NCBI GenBank assembly: GCA_030248065.1
Contig: JASAMV010005265.1
Coordinates: 1 to 64,000 of the forward strand
Reading direction: 5' to 3'
DNA: 64,000 bases
From: Rhynchonema sp. JSB1_4
Taxonomy: Eukaryota; Nematoda; Chromadorea; Monhysterida; Xyalidae
Shown here: positions 1 to 13,260 of the stretch, in pieces
Numbering within the stretch: the first letter of the stretch is position 1
Layout: every line of letters begins with the position of its first letter
Notes under the pieces: generated by a model
Told to the model about the DNA's origin: nothing
What the model saw: the letters and a program-made list of their open reading frames with translations, nothing else
Database searches by the model: none
Translations under genes and position numbers: made by a program

Positions 1-69
1 GTCGTGAAGTCCTAATTCTGCCTTCGTACGCGCTTTTATCGCATGAACTTGGATTTGTTCCTCTTTCAC
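1..69 (-). CDS. Possible further exon of the 7TM-like gene, cut by window edge
   Basis: An open, highly charged frame follows a cag acceptor at positions 70-72 and would join the 300-473 exon in phase 0. It lacks the hydrophobic stretch expected of transmembrane helix 7, which should come next. It may therefore be a false exon, with the real helix-7 exon left of the window. Confidence 0.2.
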   Translation of the reverse strand, partial: MKEEQIQVHAIKARTKAELGLHD

Positions 70-299
70 CTGAATAGTCTTCGAAAGCGCTGGCGTTCTA
101 GCGCTACGTAATGGTTGTTGTTCAAACTTAATTTTGCGATAGATTGGTAACAGCATAATAATATAACTGTGAGCATAATAATATAACTGTGATATCATAT
201 ATAATCTACGCATAGGTAATAATGGAGTGACTTCAAACTTGATACAATAACGCCCTCTATTCTGGAACTCGCTCCATATCCTAACGAATGCCCAAGAAC

Positions 300-473
300 C
301 TGCAGTATCCATCGCGTGTAGCTGACATTCATGATGTATCGATTCACATACAGAAATGACACCAATTGAATGGCTGAATATGGGATCAGGAATAGAACGT
401 CGGCCAACAGCACACTTCCGATCACGAGCAGGTACTTGTGACGCGCCGCTGGGATCTGGCGATGGCTTCGGAT
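300..473 (-). CDS. 7TM-receptor-like gene, exon with helix 6
   Basis: Fifty-eight codons between a cag acceptor (474-476) and a gt donor (298-299), phase 0 at both ends. A basic stretch (RSHRQIPAARHKY) leads into a long hydrophobic helix, LLVIGSVLLADVLFLIPYSA, followed by an NVS glycosylation sequon. In rhodopsin-type receptors helix 6 carries a conserved proline; FLIPY supplies it, although the usual CWxP is absent. The exon belongs with minus-strand exons at 1077-1201, 1554-1743, 2193-2464, 2898-3022, 5369-5415 and 9047-9241, whose phases chain without conflict. Helix 7 is not seen and probably lies beyond the left edge. The receptor subfamily and ligand are unknown. Confidence 0.55.
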
Positions 474-1076
474 CTGAAACATTCCACGACTTTTCAGGCC
501 CGAAAGTTTAGCCCCGAAATTTTCAGGCCGAGTTTTTCAGGCCCGTCCGATTCAAGCCAGCACATGTGACCCATTTATTGGCTTAGGTTCCAGTCGGGCC
601 TGAATGGCCGTGCCTGTACCACTTTTTCCGGCGAAAAGTTCGTCCAAACATAGGGATACATCAGACGAGAAATCTGCAGTGGTATCGGTAGTTTTAAAGG
701 TCGAGAAACTCGGTGGTGACATTGATTTTTGGATCCGGAACCTTTCGGAGCCAGAACCGGAACTGGAACCGGAACTCAGTATTCATCCATGCAAAGAAGT
801 CGTACAATACTGGTCTGATCATGAAGACAGTGCGTGCGGTATATAGGTTTTCGTGGTCGAGAAATCCAAAGGCGGCATTGATTTTTAAACCCGGAACTTT
901 TCGGAGCCAGAACCTTCAGGGGCCACTTAGTCCATAGGGGGCTTAGGTCCCTGTGCCCACCTTGGATCCGCTAGTTTGCTTAGGTCTCTCTACGCTCAAG
1001 ACCAGCCGAAGATAGACGAAGAGGACGTTCATGACGCATGGGTAGCCGCTTCACTCAATAACTGAATATAACCAAC

Positions 1077-1201
1077 AGATCTGGATTCGGATCGATGTCT
1101 GACGGCGTCTGCGTGCGTCACCGGCGAGTCAACGCACAACGGTTGCGCCTCTTCGGCACGCGAGCTGATCCGATCCATTGTATCTGCGCCTGACAGAGTG
1201 C
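1077..1201 (-). CDS. 7TM-receptor-like gene, third intracellular loop exon
   Basis: A good acceptor (tttttgtttgcag, ending at 1202) opens 125 nt that enter in phase 1 and leave in phase 0 at a gt donor (1075-1076). This matches the phase-1 donor of the helix-5 exon and the phase-0 acceptor of the helix-6 exon. The product is hydrophilic, with several Ser/Arg clusters (RHRSESRS), as expected for a cytoplasmic loop between helices 5 and 6. No domain is recognised. Function is inferred only from its place in the chain. Confidence 0.5.
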
Positions 1202-1553
1202 CTGCAAACAAAAACATCATCTTTTTTTATTGAAAACACGGACAGCGCTCCAATCAAAGGCTAATATTGTTTGGTCGTCGGCTAAAAGTGACAACTGCGC
1301 GGTCGTCAAATCAGACGCGTCTGCTGTGCACGTGCATCGGATGGCGCGACGACATCCAAGACCGAAAAGCACCCCCAGAATAAGCGAGGGAAACATACTC
1401 GTACAGACATTATCGGGAAAATGTGCTCTCCATCATAATATTATTGGGTACCGCCACAATCGAAGTTGATGACATTACAGTCCGGTCTGGGTTGATGACG
1501 ACTGTTGACGACATAAATATAAAATCAATATACAGTATATTCGCTGAGATAAC

Positions 1554-1743
1554 CTTTGGCTCTAGCCATGTTCTGCACTTTCGTGAGGAACGCGTTACTG
1601 ATGCCGCTCAATGTCACTTTTCGCTGCGGTGACGCTAACGTGATTCCGTCGCGCATTGAATTGTGATGTTGACGAATTGTGCTCATCACACGCAAATAGC
1701 CGATCAGCACCACCAACAGCACTGCGTAGCATAGACCGATCAC
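1554..1743 (-). CDS. 7TM-receptor-like gene, helix 5 exon
   Basis: Acceptor at tgtacag (1744-1746), donor AAAG|gttatc at 1552-1553. It enters in phase 0 and leaves in phase 1. The first 20 residues form one hydrophobic helix (VIGLCYAVLLVVLIGYLRVM) with a tyrosine where rhodopsin-type receptors keep Y5.58, followed by a polar segment that continues into the 1077-1201 loop exon. Reading through the donor would give 16 further residues and a stop, but the phase match with the next exon favours splicing at AAAG. Confidence 0.55.
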
Positions 1744-2192
1744 CTGTACATAGTGGATGTACGGTGTGGGGATGTGTTTATGGGTCACCCTGTGGACTTG
1801 TTCGATATTGGGAAGCTACACAACGCATGTAAGTTACGACACTGTGAATGTAGGGTTCGGTAAGAAAGTTATAATTGCTTGGTCCTCTACGCAAATCGTC
1901 AACTCCAAGTATGAGCGCAAGGGCATTTTGACAATGTACGTACACGACATGAATATATTATAGTCATCAAAACACGCAGCACCGAACGTTTTTCCTTGTC
2001 GCAATCGTTCGCCTGATTGTTGTGATTTCATTGAAGTCATCCACCAGTAAATCATCACATCAACCGCATTTTTTGCGAGCGTACTATTATGCAAAGACTA
2101 TCTGGCTCAAACTGACCATGGTCTTAAAAACAACGCGTTTTTACACATTTTCAATTAGGAACACGTTGGCAAAGAATGAGGAGGACACTCAC

Positions 2193-2464
2193 GCCCAAAG
2201 TGTAGACCGACTGCACTGACAGTCCGGCCGCTGTGGCGAACGACGATAAATCGCCGTCATCCTGCTGCTGTTTCGATCCGAACACACGGTTGATGTTTGA
2301 AACATCAAAATCATCCAGCGTGTCCGCTTCGTCGGGCGCTTCTTGGGTCCAGGTCTGGATCGGGTCTGTCAGATTGCCGTTGTAGTTGACGTAGTCGGTG
2401 CGAGCCGGCTCGGGCTCTTTCATTCCATATTTGGCAACAAGATTCTGCCACTCGGTGCTCTTGT
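2193..2464 (-). CDS. 7TM-receptor-like gene, long acidic segment exon
   Basis: Acceptor gttcag (ending 2465) and a strong donor GGC|gtgagt (2191-2192); phase 1 in, phase 0 out. The 90-residue product is hydrophilic and acidic (DEADTLDDFD, QQQDDGDL) and has an N-glycosylation sequon (NGNLT). In the 7TM reading it is an unusually long second extracellular loop. Alternatively, the basic residues that end the preceding helix (RRLTTKWRAR) would make it the cytoplasmic tail of a single-pass protein, in which case exons 2193-3022 belong to a separate gene. Phase continuity on both sides favours one gene but does not prove it. Confidence 0.45.
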
Positions 2465-2897
2465 CTGAACGGAATTTTTGAATTCGGTCGCGTTGTCTTA
2501 TTCCAGCGAAATTTCATTCAACTACATCGAAAAAGAAGCTCGATTAAGCCTCCCCCCCCGAGTAAGCCCCACGGAGGCTTCATTAGGATGAATTCTTTGT
2601 TTCAAAATCTCGAAACAGGCGTATGTGCTAATAACCCATAGAGGCTTAAGCGAACTTATCCGGTACATATCGGTTTTGACCGGAAGGTTTGCACTGAGCG
2701 CGGTAACCGACCAATTGTTGACCATTGCAACTTTAAAAAGCGACTCAAAAACATCATACAATCGTCATTATTATTGCGTTTGATTGGAGAATACTGCATT
2801 TTTCTGCATTATTTCCTATTTTAGTGTTTCTCTCATTCGACATTTAAGAAAAAACTACATATGATCTGTTCGATGATGATAAATATAAATGCTTTAC

Positions 2898-3022
2898 CCA
2901 ATTGTCGCGCCCGCCATTTCGTCGTCAGACGCCGCAGAATGATGACCCCAAACGCAATGATGACGCTAAACGCGGTGGTCATCGCCAGTATGATCATCAC
3001 AAGACGTTTCGTTGATAAATAT
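2898..3022 (-). CDS. 7TM-receptor-like gene, helix 4 exon
   Basis: Acceptor acccag (3023-3025); donor TTGG|gtaaag (2896-2897). Phase 2 in, phase 1 out, compatible with both neighbours. The product is a basic turn (YLSTKR) followed by one long helix, LVMIILAMTTAFSVIIAFGV, and another basic cluster. The helix has no tryptophan at the usual helix-4 position, which weakens a rhodopsin-family assignment. Basic residues on both sides are unusual for helix 4. Confidence 0.45.
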
Positions 3023-3484
3023 CTGGGTTTAAGTGTTGCTCTGTCTTTTTATGATTCTGAAAAACAGTGGACGCTATATTTGAACTAACACCGGATAATG
3101 CCAATAAGTCCCCCTCTCCCGAATAAGGCCCGAGTGGGGGCTTATTCGGAAGATTTTCAGACTAAAAGCCCATCATTTTTAGCTGTGTGTTTCACATCTG
3201 CACAGTTGTGATCCACAACCACCACACCAAGTCATATATCGGTCCGTAGTCTGTGTTTGTACATAAAACAGCTAAAGACGATATTGTTTGACAAATAGTG
3301 GAGTACTTTCTTGTGTCATCCCACACCTGTATCTGAGCGGGTACCGTATCACCAAGAATTCATTCAGTGTGAACACCAACAAATTGAATATCGTCATTAG
3401 ATTGCACGCTCGCAGTGTGGTGATTGCCAACGCGTTCAGCTGAAATTGTATACGAATTTGGTGTGTTAAGTTTCTAATAATGTC

Positions 3485-3724
3485 ATTGCCTCATGCATTT
3501 TTACAGACGCGGGAAAGCTCCCGTTCGAAGTCGAGGCGGGCAACAAGCTCGACACACAGTCAACAAGCCACGCAGTTGATATTCAATACACGCAGCTTGT
3601 GTGACTGAAACATTCGAAACGCACACAAGCCAGCTGCGTGGCTTGTCGACTGTGTGTTGAGCTTGTTGCCTGCAACGGCTTCGAACGGGAGCTTTCCTGC
3701 GCCGGTAAAAATGTGTGAGGCAAC
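3485..3724. repeat. 240-bp foldback (palindromic) element
   Basis: Two arms of about 90 bp (3485-3575 and 3634-3724) are imperfect inverted copies around a 58-bp loop. The outer ends read attgcctca and tgaggcaac. No coding capacity. It lies in an intron of the minus-strand receptor-like gene. It is probably a small non-autonomous transposon, but no clear target duplication was found. Confidence 0.6.
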
Positions 3725-4426
3725 GAAACTAGAATTCACTATACTGTTTCGTAAACGATTATTTTTGTTTATAGCTCGCTGCACACTTGTTCTTGGTCGT
3801 TTTTAGTCTCTTTCTTATCAGAAAATTTTATATGTAAAGGTACCCCATTACATGGTTATTGAAAGATTCATTTAGCAAGGTCTTTGTCTAATGAAGGTGA
3901 ACGACACTCCATGATCAACTGTGTTCTCTTCAACGCAAGGAAGAGAAAATTTGTGTTCGCGTTTGGAGTGTGGTCTGGTGGTGTTTGTCATGTCTCCAGT
4001 GCTCGCTGCAGGCATGCTTTGGCCGTATATCATGCTTCAATAAGTGTAGTATTATGTGAACGAGCATTTCCGCAAATCAATATTTACGTTACTGTGGCCA
4101 GTCAAAACTTTCCGTTGCCAGGCAATCCTGTCAAGTCTGACGCGTAACAAGACTGCTGGTGTCAAAGCCGCAAAAAAGTTCTGTTGCCACAAACCAGGTC
4201 TTGGTGTTCAACCACTGCATGTTGCATGACTTCTAAAGGGCTGATCTGTCTGATCGAAAACAAGACTGATCGTAGGGTTGACGCACGAACTTAATTTCGC
4301 AAGAAATTCTTTCCCAAACTGTCTCAGGATAGACGCCCTGCCCCCATCCTAAAAAAAGTTATTAGAACATTATAATAGTTTTCTAATATTGTGTATTCGA
4401 ACTTGAGCAGCATACTACACTGCAAA

Positions 4427-5159
4427 ATGGCCGCTCCACAACAACCAATGGGACAGCCAGTGCACGTGATGCACCATAATCACATGACCGTTATGGGGCC
4501 GGGAGTGTTCGGGCGGCCCGGCGATCCAGGCGACAGGCCGACACAAATGGTGTGCGGAAAGTGTGGCGCTAACGTAAGTACTGTGTGCTTTTGGCACTGG
4601 ATGAGCCAAAAAGTGACGTACATTCATGTGATCGTTAATCGCCTCTCTGAAGTATGGCTTAAACCAACATCGTAGATGTCGCTTTACGCTGAACGTTACG
4701 CAGCGTAGAGGACGAGAGCGAAAAAGCCAATAGTTCAAACCATACTCTAGGACGATTGAACTGTAAAAGTATTGGTGGAAAATTTCCGTTTCCGAACCAA
4801 CAGGTCATGTCAGACGTTGAGTACGTAAGTGGTGGCGCAACTTGGCTGATGTGTTTTATTATGATGCTGCTGGGATTCTGGTATGTTGTGCAAGTTTGGA
4901 TTGTTTTCATTGGTCAAGCGTTTGGTCTCTTCTGCTTGTTTAGGTCATAAACAACCAAAAATACTGTATTGTTTCAACGGGCATATTGAATGAATCCTCA
5001 TGCCATCCGTTTCCGTTAAACATACATATAGTTTCCACTTGCCTTCACAGGTGTTGCTGTTGCATACCATTCTGCGTGAAGGCATTCAAAAACGCCAGAC
5101 ACAACTGTCCCAATTGCGGACACTTTATGGCGGAACACAAGGCGATGGATGGACTATGA
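4427..5159 (+). CDS. LITAF-domain protein 1 (three exons)
   Basis: Exons 4427-4573, 4804-4880 and 5051-5159 join in phases 0 and 2 through introns with GTAAGT and GTATGT donors, giving 110 residues. LITAF (SIMPLE-type) proteins are small zinc-binding monotopic proteins of late endosomes and lysosomes. The hallmarks are present: CGKC at residues 43-46, a central hydrophobic membrane-inserted segment (TWLMCFIMMLLGFW) continuing into a cysteine run, and the terminal HNCPNCG. The two CxxC knuckles on either side of the membrane segment would bind one zinc. The N-terminus is Pro/His-rich with a GRPGDPG motif shared with the paralogue at 6021. The ATG at 4427 follows aaa and gives a domain of usual size. 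The gene lies in an intron of the opposite-strand receptor-like gene. Confidence 0.85.
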
Positions 5160-5265
5160 GCTTACGACAGCGACAACCTTAAAAATTCTTCTTTTTTATC
5201 TCAGACGTTATGATGTGCGAGAAAATGCCAACTCTATATATCTCCATTGTTAATTTCATAGCTGA

Positions 5266-5325
5266 TATTGGTCTCACAATGACTTTATAAGAATTGGTCA
5301 AATTTTTTTCCTGAATCGTAAAGAG
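5266..5325. repeat. 60-bp dispersed repeat, inverted copy at 63612
   Basis: The reverse complement of this stretch matches 63612-63670 almost base for base. It lies just beyond the 47-nt helix-3 exon, in an intron. It is the only long match noticed between the two ends of the window, and probably part of an unrecognised interspersed repeat. Confidence 0.6.
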
Positions 5326-5368
5326 GGAAAGTGACGGGGCAATGACGTTGCGTCGCGCAATCACATAC

Positions 5369-5415
5369 ACCATGCAGTCAGCAAAATGTTTCAGACTCGC
5401 AGCAACGTAGGCGCT
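5369..5415 (-). CDS. 7TM-receptor-like gene, 47-nt helix 3 micro-exon
   Basis: A very good acceptor (aaataatcttgcag, ending 5416) and a consensus donor GT|gtatgt (5367-5368) bound 47 nt that enter in phase 0 and leave in phase 2. This is exactly what the exons at 9047-9241 and 2898-3022 need. The product (SAYVAASLKHFADCM) would complete helix 3 begun by the end of the previous exon. No DRY motif follows; the join reads V-Y-L-S-T-K-R. The frame runs on in the same phase past the donor, so an alternative longer exon is possible. Confidence 0.35.
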
Positions 5416-6020
5416 CTGCAAGATTATTTTCAGGTAAAATGTTGTGAGAATCACAAATAGCACAGTGGTTAAGAGTGACTGAGCGTGAAAATCAGGATTG
5501 ATTTGATGAATTCTTATACGTATGATCATTGTGCGACCAATACTCATGTGTGCAATAATAACATATGAAGCATACAAAATGCGCACGCACTATGGCACAT
5601 GGCACTCCATGCAGAGGGTCTCATCTTGAGACTGATACCACGCACCACGCACAAGACAGAAATCGATGATTTTCTTCCAACCGACTACACACAAGCTCTG
5701 GACGTAGTTTCTCGTCGCCTAGCAATTTTAAGTCCATATTTTGGCGCAAAGTGTCCGTGCTCACTATCGGAACAACATGCTGCACTGACCAGCAAAGGCA
5801 TGTGAGACACCTGAGCTTATACTGTACACCGGACCTTGTACAAACAAAATTTTCACTTGGTTCCGCCAGCTGCATTCTGCCAGTTAAATGACTTCAAGTG
5901 TGGAATCATAGACAATTCGAATCCCAGCAATTCTTTCAAAGAATGCGGAACAATACGTACTAAGAACGAATTCGCGTGCATGTTTGTCCTAATTTGACCC
6001 CGCATCTTACATACGGCACG

Positions 6021-7597
<1,577 letters not shown>

Positions 7598-7762
7598 TAT
7601 ATTCAATGCGACCATACACAGACCATACACATACTGTACGTGTTCGCAAATGCATTTACTTTTTTGGGCAACATTTTTTGAACAGCCTCGGTCAGTGCTG
7701 AAAATTTACCCAAGCCGTGTCTTCATGACGGACTCCATACGGTCGTCGATGTATGTACAGTA

Positions 7763-8370
7763 CCAGCTGCAATTTTTGGCAGATTGACGCATGCGCGCCT
7801 GCACAGCCTGCAGACACATCTAAGCTCATGAGCCTGCGCGGGTTCAATTACAAACAATAACAGCCGGCAGGCTTCGCATTCCCAGTACCTTAGCGGTCAC
7901 ATGCGCGCAGGTTCTTGGCTCGACGGACGCACAGCTGCTTTTTGTGACTTGTGATATAGTTTTATTCAATTTTTCTCAGTTGTTTTTGAAGCATTTGGTC
8001 TATGTTCACGCCACATTTTATCCAGACTCGATGTTTGATAGATAAGCATTTTCGAAAGCATTTTTTTCGCATTATGTTCAGCCAAAAACGATCCGAAAAG
8101 TGATAATAAACGTATAAAGCATGCGTAAAGTATTCATGCTAAAGTACTGCAGAAAGACAAAATGCCGAAAACTACGTGTCACAAAAACAGGCAAGCGCAG
8201 AGCTATGCCGAGCCTCGTGTGCCTGTGTCTGCGACCGCTTATGTACTGTGCATGCGAAGCCTGCGGGCGCTGCAGGCTGCTATCTTTTTTGCTTAGCGTG
8301 CGCAGGCAAATAAACCTGGATCAGCGGGCCTGCAAGGGCAGGCCTCAATTAGCCCAAAAATTGCAGCTGG
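7763..8370. mobile_element. TA-flanked foldback element, GCAGGC-rich (copy 1)
   Basis: Ends read CCAGCTGCAATTTTTGGC and GCCCAAAAATTGCAGCTGG and are flanked by TA on each side. The arms are rich in GCCTGCAGGC-like words. A related element lies at 11303-11769. TA target duplication suggests mobilisation by a Tc1/mariner-class transposase. No open frame of note. Confidence 0.6.
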
Positions 8371-8533
8371 TAATGCAGGTACACAATGGGCCTGATGAGT
8401 GATAGCGAGCATGCTGTTTAGTTCCTAAGCCGAAACAAATGTTTGTATAAAAGTATTGTAAATTGTTCGTGTCTTGCTTTGTGTAGAATAATTTGCTAGA
8501 CCAGAACGTCTGTATAAATTGCACATTTACATA

Positions 8534-8899
8534 CCGTAAAAACCTAAATGCAGCCCCCCGGAATAGAGCCCCCCCGTAATACAGCCCCCCAAAAAGGGGT
8601 CAGTGAATTAATAGAGCCCTCCCCCCGGAATAGAGCCCCCCTAAGTAACATCCCCTACCTATACTGTAGTGTATTAAGGCTTGATAGTGGTATACAGGTA
8701 CATTTATGCGTGTTTGTTGTTCGTTCAGAGCACATAATACGCCTCCTCTTGACGAATAGACACGAATAAATGCGATTACAAGCGAAAAAACATCCTTTCA
8801 ACCCCCTTTTTAGGGGTTTTTGGGGGTATTTCTGGGAACAATTTTTCAGGTTCGGGTCAGTGAATTAATAGAGCCCCCCTTCTATTTAGGTTTTTACGG
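8534..8899. mobile_element. 366-bp TA-flanked MITE with C-run interior
   Basis: Terminal inverted repeats CCGTAAAAACCTAAAT and ATTTAGGTTTTTACGG are flanked by TA. The interior repeats AGTGAATTAATAGAGCCC near both ends. This is a short Tc1/mariner-type non-autonomous transposon by structure, lying in the first visible intron of the receptor-like gene. Confidence 0.75.
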
Positions 8900-9046
8900 T
8901 ATGGTATGTCCGTGTTTCCAACTATGATTAGAATTTGGTCCAGATAACCACAAAACTAAGCAGCGCAATTACATTCTATTCAGCACGTCAAATTGTGGCA
9001 AATAAAAATTTCACAAAAAAACAAACAAAAATAATTCGAAACGCAC

Positions 9047-9241
9047 CTTGAATATGAGTACCTTATTCTGCAATTCAAAGTATGGCAGGCACCAGACGAC
9101 CAGACACATGCCCCTGATGGTGTCCACCACAGCACTGACAAGGACGATGACGTAGAAGGCATTACGAAGGGCCTTGCGACGGTTAGCCACCAGTACAAGG
9201 GCTACGTACACGTTCAGGGCGACTGCCATCAGGCCCAAGAC
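9047..9241 (-). CDS. 7TM-receptor-like gene, helices 1-2 exon
   Basis: Sixty-five codons between a pyrimidine-rich acceptor (ccactccctcacag, ending 9242) and a donor AAG|gtgcgt (9045-9046), phase 0 at both ends. Two hydrophobic helices are clear: VLGLMAVALNVYVALVLV, then AFYVIVLVSAVVDTI and a second stretch ending CLPYF. They are separated by the basic loop ANRRKALRN. The asparagine in helix 1 and the aspartate in LVSAVVD match the N1.50 and D2.50 positions of rhodopsin-type receptors. The alternative donor AAG|gtactc, 15 nt earlier, is also in phase. The first coding exon, to the right, was not identified. This is the best single piece of evidence that the chain is a 7TM protein. Confidence 0.6.
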
Positions 9242-10443
9242 CTGTGAGGGAGTGGGGAAGAACTTATGCAAAGGGTTTGATGACTTCAGTATATTCTATT
9301 TTTGTGATTGTTTTACCCAGTATAATTTTCACATAATTGTCTACTATGTTACCACAACCACTTTAAAGGGTGTGTATGCATATATAATATTTTGTAATTA
9401 TGCAACAAACATGGTATTTTTAGAGTCCGAGTCCTGAATGGCTCAAAAATGTCTGAATTACGCATTTGGTTCCGTCAATCAAAATTGCAAGGTCCGACAC
9501 GCCCTTTAAAAGACCGCGGCTCCACTCACAACGGAGCATCCAGCAGCGAGTAGCACATAGTCTCCGTCCATGCCAACAGCAGAGTCCGAGTCGCCTGATT
9601 GGTCAAGGCGGATGGCAGTTTGATTCCGTGATTTTGTCGACCAAAACTGCAGTTGGTCATAGGAGTCGGTCAAGGTCGGTTGCGACCAGGAGTAATGCGA
9701 TGCGGGGTCGTTGTCCATTACGATCAGATAATCATCAACGAATATTTATCAAGTGTGAACAGTACGAATTCTATCAATAATTAACTGGAAGCAATATGAA
9801 ATGTTGGCAGTTTGCATACCGGAATTATCACCAGTCGCACGCATTTTGGGAAAAGCTGGTCCAGTTCCAAAATTGATTTCTCTTTTTCTCAGGCTTAAGG
9901 CTTGGGCTTAAGCTTAGGCTTAGGCTCACTATTAGGTTTATGCCTAGGCGTAGGTCAAACCTTGAGCCAACCCGTGCCTTCTTTTGCGAAATCGAAAATT
10001 CGCGTTTTCTCTCTGTCAAGGCAACTGGACCAGCTTTTCCCAACATGCCAGACGCACCAAGCGGGATCCAGGCGGAAATTGGTGAAAAAATGGACCCTCC
10101 GAGAACAAAACTAATGAGAGGGTTCAGTGGAAACTTGTTAGAAAAGCATTTTGGCATTCATGGGACATAACTGGACGTGATTTTAGTCACTAACGTTGGC
10201 TTGAGGCCAGCATTTACTGAAAAAAAAGCAATGAAACGGTCAGACGAAGGCGCTTTTGAGAGTACGCCTTTGTGTAAAACGAGTGACACGTTGCCGCGTC
10301 GGCAAGTAACTCCTGGCAGTTTAGGTGATCCTGGCCAATCGTTAGAGACGAATTCAATTGGTCACCCATAAAATGCCACATGCTGTTGCGGACAACTGGC
10401 CCGAGGACACGACAAGCAAACCTAAGTCTAATTATAGCGCTCC
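9242..10443. other. Non-coding stretch with short inverted repeats
   Basis: No supported gene. Short inverted repeats at about 9848-9868 and 10021-10041 (AAAGCTGGTCCAGTT and its complement) bracket a run of degenerate TTAGGC-like words near 9895-9955. The missing first exon of the receptor-like gene may lie here. Confidence 0.4.
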
Positions 10444-10445
10444 GG

Positions 10446-10547
10446 AGGTTTTAAGTGGAAAGGTGAAAAATTGTCCACTTGTGGCGGATTTCACGAAACG
10501 GTTGAGCGGAAAGTTTGACAATTTTCCACCTTTCCACTTAAAACCTC
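10446..10547. repeat. Hairpin with about 33-bp arms
   Basis: AGGTTTTAAGTGGAAAGGTG near 10446 and its near-perfect complement ending near 10547 form inverted arms around a 36-bp loop. Non-coding, next to the (CA)n tract. Confidence 0.6.
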
Positions 10548-10741
10548 CATTTGGAGTTCGTTGGAATGTATACGGTAACGGTTTCGGTGGAATAGATGAC
10601 ATAGCGGTGAACTCCACCCTTGAAGACCTGTCAGTTCCATGGGGGTTCCAGTGGAAAACTCCGGTAAATGACGTAAAAAGACAAACAGGCCGCACGCATA
10701 TTTTCTGGCTGGTTTTTTCAGATAAACTTACATTCGGCTGC

Positions 10742-11068
<327 letters not shown>

Positions 11069-11302
11069 CGTTATCGGCAATAAAAACGTTTCATTGCGTT
11101 CTGTCCACTTATCTAAACTGCTGCATGTTTCAAAATGACCGAAATAGACCAGGTTTAGCGATGTATAAATAGAAGTTCACCTGCGGGTCTGAGACCGCGG
11201 GTCAAACACGCATTGTGCACAGAACTACAACCTACGCGTCAATAAAAATGTGTGGTCCGTCAGTCCACTTTAGTGATGTACATACAATACATGCATATAG
11301 TA

Positions 11303-11769
11303 AAAGCTGCAATTTTAGGTTGCTTGAGGCCTGTGCCTTTCAGCGCCTGCAGGCGCGTGCAGGCGGCGCAGGCTCAATACAAAAGATAGCAGCCTGTGCG
11401 CCTGCAAGCGCGGCGGGGATGCACAGCTACCTTTTGCGACTTGTGATGTAATTTTTATTAAATCTTTCTAAGTTGATTTTAAGCTTTCTGGTCGTGTTTA
11501 CGCTGGAAAGTAACTAATGCGATGCAAGAACAGCCAATGAAACTGTCAAGGAGGTATGGGAAAAAAATGTTGAAAGGCAAATGTCAACTAAACGGTCAAG
11601 CGCAGCTGTGCACATCAGCCGTGAGTGCCGCGCATGCGACCGCTTATGCGCTGTGCATGCGAAGCCTGCAGGCGTGGCAGGCTGCTATCTTTTGTATTGA
11701 GCCTGCGCCTTGATGCGCCTGCAAGAGGGGTAGGTGCATGACCTCAATCAGCCAAAAAATTGCAGTCGG
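11303..11769. mobile_element. TA-flanked foldback element, GCAGGC-rich (copy 2)
   Basis: Ends AAAGCTGCAATTTTAGG and CCAAAAAATTGCAGTCGG with TA on each side. It has the same GCAGGC-rich interior as the element at 7763-8370, including a shared stretch around AAAAGATAGCAGCC. Confidence 0.55.
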
Positions 11770-12005
11770 TACTGTACTTACTACGTTCAGTGAAGAGGCT
11801 TGCAATGCTAATGAATTGAATTTTGTAATTGTAAGAGGTCGCACAGTGTCTCACGGGTTATATGATTGCGTGCGCGATTGCTATATAATCAGTTAAGTTT
11901 GCCATAGTTGAGAACAACACCGCAAATCTACGTATATTCTCCTGTTACCTGAAACACTCGGCCTCCGGAACATGCGGCGTGTGACAGAACACGCGAGTTA
12001 TTTAA

Positions 12006-12543
12006 ACCGGGCCCGCCGCTATTGTTTTTTGGATTTTGGACCTCGGTTTTTTTATATTAATCGTTAGCTGGCACTGGGATGGAAAACATTAACCTTCAAG
12101 AACTTCACCAAACTGACGTTTACCCACCGAAATCTATCCACCAACATGGTCGTACGGGAACAAATCACCCCAATATTGACGCACTATGTGTGCATGGAAA
12201 TCAGGATTTCGAAAGGAAAATTCAAATCACACGGGTGTGGTATAGGCGGCGCGTTACAAAACAAAACATTTCTTATTTACAAAAGAGCTAATGCCTTATC
12301 GGGCTACTGTAACCCGCCACCTAGATTTTGAATTTCTCTTGTAATTCCTGATCATCGTGTGCAAATGTGCGTCAATATCGGACAGTTTTGTTCCCGATAG
12401 ACCATCTTTGGCGGATCGATTTCGGTCGGTGGTCGCCACTTTTGTGAAGTTCGTTAAAACTAATGTTCTTGATCTCGATGCCAACAAACGATAGTGAAAA
12501 AACCGAGATCGAAAACCAAAAAAACAATAGCGGCGGGGCCGCT
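12006..12543. mobile_element. TTAA-flanked element with long inverted repeats
   Basis: About 160-bp imperfect inverted arms begin ACCGGGCCCGCCGC and end GCGGCGGGGCCGCT and are flanked by TTAA. TTAA target sites are diagnostic of piggyBac-type transposition. No transposase frame. Confidence 0.6.
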
Positions 12544-12659
12544 TTAAACACTCTTAAAATGAAACCGTTCAGAGGGGTAGACTGCCGTGTGAAGATAAAC
12601 GCGGAACTGTAAGCCACCTACACATTTAAACAGTCAGCATTTCGACTAATCGCTTTGTC

Positions 12660-12761
12660 GTCAAATCATCTCGTCAAAGTCGTGTCGAATACGTGAGCCC
12701 CAAATGAGCGCGAAAACTAATACAAGTGTTCGACGACTTTCTTTGACGAGATGATTTGACC
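12660..12761. repeat. Short hairpin, about 31-bp arms
   Basis: GTCAAATCATCTCGTCAAAG at the left and CTTTGACGAGATGATTTGAC at the right are exact complements, with further pairing inward and about 38 bp of loop. Non-coding. Confidence 0.7.
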
Positions 12762-13069
12762 ACATTACTATAAGCCAGCATTTCAGTCGCCTTTCGGCTG
12801 AATTCACATAGCAGATGGGCAACGCGCTTTTACTTGCGCAATGCAAAGCGTTTTTCACTAAAAGGGCTGGTTCTATTTTTTGCTTGTCAGCTTTGGTGGC
12901 GCATATTCTGAAGTTTATAATTTGCTTTGAAAAGAGATCAAACCATGAAGAATGTGAAAACAGGAGATTAAACCTGTTGTGATTGTTTTTTGATATATTT
13001 TTGTGCGTATCAGCGGGTATTTATATCGATTATGGCGTCCATTTTCAAAGCCATAAGTTGAATTAGCTG

Positions 13070-13260
13070 TGTACGTACGGATTTTGGGACAATACAGGGC
13101 GCCGCAGGCGCGATTTTGGAAAATTGTCCCATAACAGAAAAAAGTGCCAATTTTTTGCCTAGAAAAAAGGCCATTTTTGGACATTTCAGCCCATTTTGGG
13201 CAACTTTTTTTAGTAAAAAAGCAAAATCTGAGTTTCAAAAAAAATTGTTTTTAAATTTTT
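13070..13260. repeat. Dispersed repeat, inverted copy at 21865-22075
   Basis: Matches 21865-22075 in reverse complement, including GGCGCCGCAGGCGCGATTTT-like and TTGCCCAAAAAGGGCTGAAA-like words. It is probably the end of an unrecognised transposon family. Confidence 0.55.

Noticed and set aside
5179..5586. 135-residue minus-strand frame as a whole gene
   Set aside because: Only the 47-nt part 5369-5415 fits the exon chain; the remainder includes a dispersed repeat also found at 63612.
9895..9955. TTAGGC-like words as an interstitial telomere
   Set aside because: Only two or three imperfect units, too degenerate to call.
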